Made by a program: the position numbers and the translations under genes
Notes under the pieces: model-generated
Databases searched by the model: none
Told to the model about the DNA's origin: nothing
The model's input: the letters and a program-made list of their open reading frames with translations, nothing else
Source of the DNA: Paradevosia shaoguanensis
GTDB taxonomy: Bacteria; Pseudomonadota; Alphaproteobacteria; Rhizobiales; Devosiaceae
Reading direction: 5' to 3'
Length of the DNA stretch: 64,000 nucleotides
Assembly (NCBI RefSeq): GCF_016801025.1
Contig: NZ_CP068983.1
Location: 496,001 to 560,000 of the forward strand
In this document: positions 57,729 through 64,000 of the stretch, piece by piece
Position numbering within the stretch: the first letter of the stretch is position 1
How the letters are laid out: each line of letters opens with the position of its first letter

Positions 57729-58777
57729 CCGATAGTGCGTTCGAGCAGGTCCAGCCAGTTGCCACACGCCAGCCGCCGGATCAGAGCGTCGCTATAGCCA
57801 CGCGCCTTGAGCGCATCGGTCAGCACGGGCAGCCCTGCCACCGAGCCGATGGCCGAAGGAATGTTGGCGCCGTCGAAATCAGAGCCGAAACCCACACGGT
57901 CTTCACCCAGCTTCTCGATCAGATAATCGAGGTGCCGCACCATGATGTCGGTCGCGGTGTCGCCGCGCATCGCGCCGTCCGGCCGCAGGAAACCGGTGGC
58001 GAAGTTGAGGCCTACCATGCCGTTGCTCTCGGCAATGGCGGCGAGCTGCTTGTCGGTGAGGTTGCGCGCCGAAGCGCAGATGGCATGGGCATTCGAATGG
58101 GTCGCCACCAGCGGCGCCGTCGAAAGCTTGGCCACGTCCCAGAAACCGGCTTCATTGAGATGGGAGAGGTCGATCACCATGCCCAGCCGGTTGCAGGCCC
58201 GGATGAGGTCCTTGCCCGCTGCCGTCAGTCCCGGCCCGATATCGGGCGAAGCCGGGAAATGGAACGGCACGCCGTGGCCAAAAATGTTGGAACGGCTCCA
58301 GACTGGGCCGATCGAGCGCAGGCCCGCGGCATAGAGCACTTCGAGCATGTCGAGATTGGCGTCGATCGCCTCGGCCCCTTCGATATGCATGATCGTTGCA
58401 AGCTTGCCCGCCGCGATTGCCGCATCGAGTTCGGCGCGGTTGCGGCAGAGCGCGACCGGGCTATCCGGGCCCCGTGTCAGGTCGAGCAGGATGCGCACCA
58501 TGGCGAGCGTCGACTGGCGGCCCTGTTCGAGCGTCAGCTGCTCGGGCAGCGGCGGGTTGCCGCCGATGGCGCCGGGCGCGGTGAAATCCGTCTTTTTCGG
58601 GTTGGGCGGAAAGATCGCGAAGAACCCGCCCACGAGCCCGCCCGCCCTAGCGCGCGGCAGGTCGAGATGCCCGTCCTTCGTCCCTTCGATGAAGGCCTTC
58701 GTGGGGGCGGCTGCGTAGTCGGTCAGCAGTCGCAGCAATACGTCGTTGTGGCCGTCGAAGACCGGGATGGGCGTCAT
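57725..58777 (-). CDS. Membrane dipeptidase, renal dipeptidase family M19
   Basis: A 350-residue zinc dipeptidase. VFDGHNDVLLRLL carries the first His-x-Asp zinc pair, IEGAEAID the bridging Glu, and ATHSNAHAI and later His residues complete the sites; GFGSDFDG ends the core. No clear signal peptide. M19 enzymes hydrolyse dipeptides, often with a D-residue at the second position. Convergence with the dipeptide importer suggests it degrades the imported dipeptides. The stop overlaps the ATPase stop by 4 bases. Confidence 0.9.
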   Translation of the reverse strand: MTPIPVFDGHNDVLLRLLTDYAAAPTKAFIEGTKDGHLDLPRARAGGLVGGFFAIFPPNPKKTDFTAPGAIGGNPPLPEQLTLEQGRQSTLAMVRILLDLTRGPDSPVALCRNRAELDAAIAAGKLATIMHIEGAEAIDANLDMLEVLYAAGLRSIGPVWSRSNIFGHGVPFHFPASPDIGPGLTAAGKDLIRACNRLGMVIDLSHLNEAGFWDVAKLSTAPLVATHSNAHAICASARNLTDKQLAAIAESNGMVGLNFATGFLRPDGAMRGDTATDIMVRHLDYLIEKLGEDRVGFGSDFDGANIPSAIGSVAGLPVLTDALKARGYSDALIRRLACGNWLDLLERTIG

Positions 58778-58803
58778 GGCTTTACCGGGGGAAGATGGGA
58801 AGG

Positions 58804-58833
58804 AAAAAGGCGGCGGGATCGTGTCCCGCCGCC
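58804..58833 (-). terminator. aglK terminator
   Basis: Read on the minus strand, a perfect 10-bp stem (58809-58818 with 58824-58833) with a 5-base loop is followed by TTTTT. It lies 7 bases past the aglK stop and is a textbook intrinsic terminator. Confidence 0.9.
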
Positions 58834-58840
58834 CGAAAGA

Positions 58841-59851
<1,011 letters not shown>

Positions 59852-59923
59852 ACAGAAAATCTCCCTATCCAGGGGCGTCGGTCCGAGACTGCTGGCAAGT
59901 GACCGTCGCCGTTGCGTGCATGA

Positions 59924-61597
59924 TCAAAGCAGTGAGCCAATATAGGCACCAAAGGGCGCCAGGCTCAACGAACCATTCTCGGGAGAGGCAACGACGCCGG
60001 GCGCATCCACACCCTTGAGGCTCATGGCCTCGGGGATGGAGAACACCACCGGCTTTTCGGACATGTTGAAGACGCAAAGCAGCCTGTCGTGTTCGACCGA
60101 GCGCACGAAAGCCAGCACGCCCTCGGGCGCATCCAAGAGCTTGATGGCGCCCTTGATCAAAGCCGGATGCTTTTTTCGGAAGGCCAGGAAGCTCTTGTAG
60201 AAGCTCAGCACCGAATTGGGGTCGTTGACCTGCGTATCGACCGCGCGCGGCAGGTGGTCGAACGGTACCGGCAACCAGGAGCGCTGTGCGGTCGAGAAGC
60301 CGCCCAGATGCGCATTGGCCTGCCAGACCATCGGCGTGCGGCAGCCGTCGCGGCCCTTGAACTCGGGCCAGAACTCGATGCCATAGGGATCGACCAGGTC
60401 CTCGAAAGCCAGCTCGGCTTCCGTCAGCCCCAGTTCCTCGCCCTGGTAGAGGCAGACCGAGCCCTTCATGGTCAGCAGCAATTGTGCCGCAAGGCGGGTG
60501 AAGGCGTCGTGCTGGCCGTGGGTCGCCCAGCGCGAGACATGGCGCACCACGTCGTGGTTGGAGAAGGCGAGGCAGATCCAGCCCTCCGGCGCATCCTTCT
60601 CGGTATTGGCGATCGAGGTGTGGAAATGCTCGGCCGAGAACACGCCGCCGAGATAGTCGAACGTATAGGCCATGTGCAGCCGGTCCTTGCCGGACGTGTA
60701 CTGCGCCATGACTTCGAGCTGGTGCTGGCTGTCGCCGATTTCGCCGACCGTGGTGGTGCCGGGATATTCATCCATCAGCGCGCGCAGGCGCTTGAGGAAC
60801 TTCAGGTTTTCCGGGCGGCTCTTGTCATAGAGATGCTCCTGGAAATTGTAGGGATTCACCGCCGGCGCGGTCGAGGCGTTGAAATCCTCGGGCTTGACCA
60901 CCGGGTTGGACTCCAGCCCCTCGGAATGGAAGTAGAAATTGACCGTATCGAGCCGGAAGCCATCCACGCCCCGATCGAGCCAGAAGCGCATGTCGGCCAG
61001 CAGAGCGTCCTGCACGGCCTTGTTGTGAAAGTTGAGATCGGGCTGGGAGGCGAGGAAATTGTGCAGGTAATACTGCATGCGCCGACTGTCCCAGGTCCAG
61101 GCCGAGCCGCCGAAGATCGAGAGCCAGTTGTTGGGCGGGGTGCCATCGGGATTGGGGTCGGCCCATACATACCAGTCCGACTTGTCGTTGTTGCGCGACT
61201 GCCGGCTTTCCGTGAACCACGGATGCTTGTCGGATGAATGCGAGATCACCTGGTCGATGATGACCTTGAGCCCGAGCCGATGCGCCTTCTCGACCAGCCG
61301 GTCGAAATCGCCCAGCGTGCCGAAGGACGGGTCGATGTCGCGGTAATTGGAGACGTCGTAGCCGAAATCCTTCATCGGCGAGGTGAAGACCGGGGAGAGC
61401 CAGATGGCATCGACGCCCAGGTCAGCCACGTGCTCAAGCCGCTCGGTGATACCCACCAGGTCGCCGATGCCGTCGCCGTTATGGTCCTGGAAGGAGCGCG
61501 GATAGATCTGGTAGATCACCGCGCCGCGCCACCAATCCTTGTCGACCGGCTGCGGTTCCACCGGCTTGGTTTCGGTCATAGCGAACGCGTCGGCCAC
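59924..61597 (-). CDS. aglA: Alpha-glucosidase, GH13
   Basis: A 557-residue cytoplasmic GH13 enzyme. Conserved regions are DWWRGAVIYQIYPRSFQDHNGDGIGDL, VDAIWLSPVFTSPMKDFGYDVSNY, GFRLDTVNFYF (nucleophile Asp), TVGEIGD (acid Glu) and FSNHDVVRH (third catalytic Asp). It hydrolyses imported alpha-glucosides such as sucrose, maltose or trehalose. Start is GTG 61597, after AAGGAAGAG; an ATG six codons later is possible. Confidence 0.9.
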   Translation of the reverse strand: MADAFAMTETKPVEPQPVDKDWWRGAVIYQIYPRSFQDHNGDGIGDLVGITERLEHVADLGVDAIWLSPVFTSPMKDFGYDVSNYRDIDPSFGTLGDFDRLVEKAHRLGLKVIIDQVISHSSDKHPWFTESRQSRNNDKSDWYVWADPNPDGTPPNNWLSIFGGSAWTWDSRRMQYYLHNFLASQPDLNFHNKAVQDALLADMRFWLDRGVDGFRLDTVNFYFHSEGLESNPVVKPEDFNASTAPAVNPYNFQEHLYDKSRPENLKFLKRLRALMDEYPGTTTVGEIGDSQHQLEVMAQYTSGKDRLHMAYTFDYLGGVFSAEHFHTSIANTEKDAPEGWICLAFSNHDVVRHVSRWATHGQHDAFTRLAAQLLLTMKGSVCLYQGEELGLTEAELAFEDLVDPYGIEFWPEFKGRDGCRTPMVWQANAHLGGFSTAQRSWLPVPFDHLPRAVDTQVNDPNSVLSFYKSFLAFRKKHPALIKGAIKLLDAPEGVLAFVRSVEHDRLLCVFNMSEKPVVFSIPEAMSLKGVDAPGVVASPENGSLSLAPFGAYIGSLL

Positions 61598-61660
61598 TTG
61601 CTCTTCCTTTCGCAGACATGCGAACCGCCGCCGGCCGGACGGCGCAAGCGGCGGTTTGCC

Positions 61661-61670
61661 AAAACGTTTT
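61661..61670. promoter_or_regulatory. LacI-type operator candidate
   Basis: AAAACGTTTT is a perfect 10-bp palindrome with the central CG typical of LacI-family operators. It sits 10 bases downstream of the -10 of the aglA promoter, where a repressor would block transcription. The divergent regulator at 61773 is the likely binder. Confidence 0.65.
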
Positions 61671-61680
61671 AGTAGGTTAT

Positions 61681-61710
61681 TGTTTACTCAAGGAGGCGAC
61701 CTTGCGTCAA
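61681..61710 (-). promoter_or_regulatory. Candidate aglA promoter
   Basis: On the minus strand, TTGACG (61705-61710) and TAAACA (61681-61686) are spaced by 18 bases. The operator palindrome lies just downstream, before the aglA start at 61597. Confidence 0.6.
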
Positions 61711-61772
61711 CTCCGGGAGGGGAAAGGACGTCAAAGGCGACGTCCGATAAACTTAATAAGTTTCAATACCTT

Positions 61773-62879
61773 ATGGAAAAGAAGAACAAGAAGGCCGGAC
61801 CGGGCACGGTCAAGACCGGCCGCAATGTCACGATAAAGGACCTTGCGGGCGAGCTGGGGCTGTCGATCACCACCATTTCGCGGGCGCTTTCCGGCTATTC
61901 GGATGTGGGTGAAAAAACCCGCAAGCGCGTCGAGGATGCTGCCTCGCGGCTGGGCTACCGCCCCAACCGCAATGCGCAGCGGCTCGTCACGCGCCGCACC
62001 CACAATATCGGCTGGGTGCAGCCGGACAACGAGCGCAAATTCCTCGACCCGCACTTCGTGGAAGTGATGGCCGGCGTGCTGCGCGGCGCGCGGGCGCTCA
62101 ACTACGACATCGTCATGACCAGCGCCACGGCCGACCACGAGATGGCGACCTACGATCGGTATGTGAAGGACAACAGCGTCGACGGCTTCATCGTCGACCT
62201 GCCCCGCGAAGGCGATCCGCGCATCGACTACCTGCTCGAGGCCGATCGCCCCTTCGTCGTCCACGGCCGCGAGTCCCGCCATCCGCGCTATGGCTGGGTG
62301 GATGTCGACAATTACGGCAACTTCTATCGCCTGGCGCGGCTCCTCGCTGCCAACGGCCATCGCAAGATCGCCTTCATCAATGGCGACGAGCGCTTCATCT
62401 ACGCCCATTCCCGCCGCCGCGCGGTCGAGGATGCCCTCAACGATTTCGGCATCGGCACGGGCGGCCTGCGCGTCTACAACTCGCTCCATCCCATGGGCGA
62501 GGTCGGCTTCAAGCTCACCACCGAAGCCCTGCGGGACGGCGAGGTGACGGCCCTGCTCTATTCCTCGATCCTCATGGCCATCGAGGGCCACAACGCCGTG
62601 GTCCGCGCCGGCCGGACGGTCGAAAAGGACATCGCCATCGCCACGATGGACGACGTCCTCCACTATCTCGACATCGACCATGTCGCCGACAGCCTCACCT
62701 TCGTCCGCTCCTCGCTGCAGGACGCCGGCCTGGCGCTGGTCGAAGAGATCAGCCGCCAGTGCGACGGCCACAGCGAGCCGAGCGGGACGCTCGTGCCGTC
62801 CACCTTCCACGTACTGCCGGATTGGGATGCGTCGAGCCTGGAATTGCCCGTGCCCGAGGAGAGGGCTGGGGAGTATTAG
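61773..62879 (+). CDS. aglR: LacI-family transcriptional regulator of alpha-glucoside use
   Basis: A 368-residue repressor. The helix-turn-helix (about 18-70) reads VTIKDLAGELGLSITTISRALSGYSDVGEKTRKRVEDAASRLGYRPN. The sugar-binding domain has type-I periplasmic fold motifs, for example VDGFIVDLPR, GHRKIAFINGD and the C-terminal SLTFVRSSLQDAGLALVEE. It is divergent from aglA and separates aglA from aglG. In Sinorhizobium the regulator lies outside the operon, so the order here is rearranged. The name is by context only. The start is ATG 61773; longer frames lack the motif lead. Confidence 0.85.
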   Translation: MEKKNKKAGPGTVKTGRNVTIKDLAGELGLSITTISRALSGYSDVGEKTRKRVEDAASRLGYRPNRNAQRLVTRRTHNIGWVQPDNERKFLDPHFVEVMAGVLRGARALNYDIVMTSATADHEMATYDRYVKDNSVDGFIVDLPREGDPRIDYLLEADRPFVVHGRESRHPRYGWVDVDNYGNFYRLARLLAANGHRKIAFINGDERFIYAHSRRRAVEDALNDFGIGTGGLRVYNSLHPMGEVGFKLTTEALRDGEVTALLYSSILMAIEGHNAVVRAGRTVEKDIAIATMDDVLHYLDIDHVADSLTFVRSSLQDAGLALVEEISRQCDGHSEPSGTLVPSTFHVLPDWDASSLELPVPEERAGEY

Positions 62880-62909
62880 GGGCGAGGGACACCAATCAAG
62901 CCAGCACGC

Positions 62910-62985
62910 CTCCCTCCCCCTTGCGGGGAGGGATCGAGGGTGGGGATACCCCCACCCCTATCCCCTCCCCGCAAGGGGGAGGGAG
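62910..62985. repeat. Family 2 palindrome (62.9 kb), back-to-back arms
   Basis: CTCCCTCCCCCTTGCGGGGA begins the left arm and the right arm ends with its near inverse. The arms almost abut, giving one large imperfect palindrome. It lies past the LacI gene stop, in the convergent region with aglG. Confidence 0.8.
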
Positions 62986-63053
62986 ACCTGCCGGCTCGAT
63001 CTCACTGCTGTCTCATGCCGCTACCGCCGCCCGGCAGCCGCCCCTTCACCCCG

Positions 63054-63076
63054 CCCCACCACCGCACCTCCCCGGC
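63054..63076. repeat. Probable left-end remnant of family 1
   Basis: CCCCACCACCGCACCTCCCC followed by GGC matches the left flank and end of the family 1 element with a T-to-C change in the ACTTCCCCGG box. No right end follows, so it is a half-element or chance. Confidence 0.4.
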
Positions 63077-63097
63077 ATGTGGCCCCGCCCACCCAAC

Positions 63098-63128
63098 AAA
63101 AAAGCCGCCCGGCTTCCACCGGACGGCC
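63098..63128 (-). terminator. aglG terminator
   Basis: Read on the minus strand, GCCGTCCGG (63119-63127) and CCGGGCGGC (63104-63112) form a 9-bp stem with a 6-base loop, followed by TTTTTT. It lies 24 bases past the aglG stop, a strong intrinsic terminator that ends the aglG transcript before the LacI gene. Confidence 0.88.
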
Positions 63129-63151
63129 CCAATCCCCAGCCAGCACGTGCC

Positions 63152-64000
63152 CTACTTCACCGAGCCCGCCAGCAATCCGCGCACAAAATACCGTTGCAGG
63201 GAGAAGAACACGATAAGCGGCACCACCATGGTGATGAACGCGCCGGCGGTGAGGATCTCCCACTTGTCCCCGCGCGAGCCCAGCAGGTTCACCAGCTTGC
63301 CGGTCAGCACCAGCTTGTCGTCCTGCGCCCCAAGAAACACCAGAGCCACGAGCAGGTCGTTCCAGACCCAGAGGAACTGGAAGATCGAGAAGCTTGCGAG
63401 CGCCGGGAAGCTCAGCGGCAGGACCATCGTGGTGAAGATCTTGAAGTGGCTGGCGCCGTCCATGCGCGCCGATTCCATGATCTCCTTGGGCAGCCCCGCC
63501 ATGTAGTTGCGCAGCAGGTAGATGGCGAGGGGCAGGCCGAAGGCGGTGTGGGCCAGCCAGATGCCCAGATACGTCTTGCTCTCGGTGCCGAAGGTCGTGG
63601 CGATGCCGTTATAGAGCCGCAGCAGCGGGATCAGCGACATCTGGAGCGGCACGACAAGGAGGCCGACGACCAGCGCCACGATAACGCCACGCCCCGGAAA
63701 CCGCATCCAGGCCAGCGCATAGGCGGCGAAAGCCGCGATGAGGATCGGGATGATCGTCGAGGGAATCGTCACCGTGAACGAGTTGAGGAAAGCCCGCCCG
63801 ATGCCGTTGGCATTGATCACCGAGGCATAGTTTTCGAGCGTGAAGCGCGGGGCGATGCCGGCGGTGAAATAGATGCGCGGCCCGGCCGTATGGGTGAAGG
63901 CGGTGTCCGAAACCCATTCGTAGTCGCCATTGGCCTCGACCGTGATCGTACCGCCATCGCGCATCGGCAGGCTTTCGCCCGCCTGCGCAGCGGCAAGGTC
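63152..64000 (-). CDS. aglG: Alpha-glucoside ABC transporter permease AglG (truncated by window end)
   Basis: The C-terminal 283 residues of a MalG-type permease; the gene runs off the right edge. Visible parts are a periplasmic region (GGTITVEANGDYEWVSDTAFTHTAGPRIYFTAGIAPRFTLENY), typical of AglG, then several membrane segments. The EAA loop is EIMESARMDGASHFKIFTTMVLP. The ending ends VRGLLAGSVK. Upstream aglE and aglF should lie beyond 64000. Assignment is by context and the long periplasmic loop. Confidence 0.82.
   Translation of the reverse strand, partial: DLAAAQAGESLPMRDGGTITVEANGDYEWVSDTAFTHTAGPRIYFTAGIAPRFTLENYASVINANGIGRAFLNSFTVTIPSTIIPILIAAFAAYALAWMRFPGRGVIVALVVGLLVVPLQMSLIPLLRLYNGIATTFGTESKTYLGIWLAHTAFGLPLAIYLLRNYMAGLPKEIMESARMDGASHFKIFTTMVLPLSFPALASFSIFQFLWVWNDLLVALVFLGAQDDKLVLTGKLVNLLGSRGDKWEILTAGAFITMVVPLIVFFSLQRYFVRGLLAGSVK

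Overview
The window is a GC-rich chromosomal segment of an alphaproteobacterium, most likely of the order Hyphomicrobiales (Rhizobiales). A Devosia-like genus is my guess from gene content, not something the sequence proves. Supporting evidence: an adjoining hisS-hisZ-hisG cluster with short-form HisG, a tRNA-His that encodes no G-1 and carries A73, an agl-type alpha-glucoside locus, a CIRCE-controlled groESL operon, and small DUF4170 and DUF2093 proteins.

Layout. (1) 1-9529: a sugar-acid-type catabolic locus with a GntR/FCD regulator, two enolase-superfamily dehydratases carrying the full set of metal and base residues, a complete CUT1 sugar ABC importer and a 632-residue protein of unknown function. 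(2) 9600-15400: small envelope proteins, an AraC regulator, a CysQ/IMPase-like phosphatase, DUF4170, two tandem LpxB-like glycosyltransferase paralogues and DUF2093. (3) 15470-31200: housekeeping genes xseA, purD, a patatin, tadA, mutL, ileS, lspA, a lipoprotein, an rluB-type pseudouridine synthase with a very basic tail, rsmD, a hydrolase, ribF and a HAD protein. (4) 31200-39000: a degenerate EAL protein divergent from a sigma-54-type activator, a Phd/PemK-like toxin-antitoxin pair, groES-groEL, an orphan BrnA-like protein and a Sel1-repeat protein. (5) 39000-49000: a TauE/SafE permease, a GT2 glycosyltransferase, hisG/hisZ/hisS, two paralogous small proteins, tagA, an L,D-transpeptidase, a TadG-like vWA protein and tRNA-His. 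(6) 49000-58800: a huge PAS histidine-kinase homologue that has lost its catalytic residues, then a dipeptide-type ABC importer (SBP, two permeases, fused double ATPase) convergent with a membrane dipeptidase. (7) 58841-64000: aglK, aglA, a divergent LacI regulator and a truncated aglG.

The most unusual feature is a family of about 86-bp palindromic elements (terminal inverted repeats ACTTCCCCGG / CCGGGGAAGT) at five places. Four copies are intergenic. The fifth lies in frame inside the second nucleotide-binding domain of the dipeptide ATPase and adds about 63 residues without breaking the frame, like the Rickettsia palindromic elements. A second palindrome family, based on CTCCCTCCCCCTTGCGGGG and forming arms of up to 39 perfect bp, and a third family lie only between genes.

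The second point of interest is the pair of LpxB-like paralogues between DUF4170 and DUF2093. As I recall rhizobial genomes, that position holds waaA and lpxK, so the outer-membrane glycolipid pathway may be altered here.
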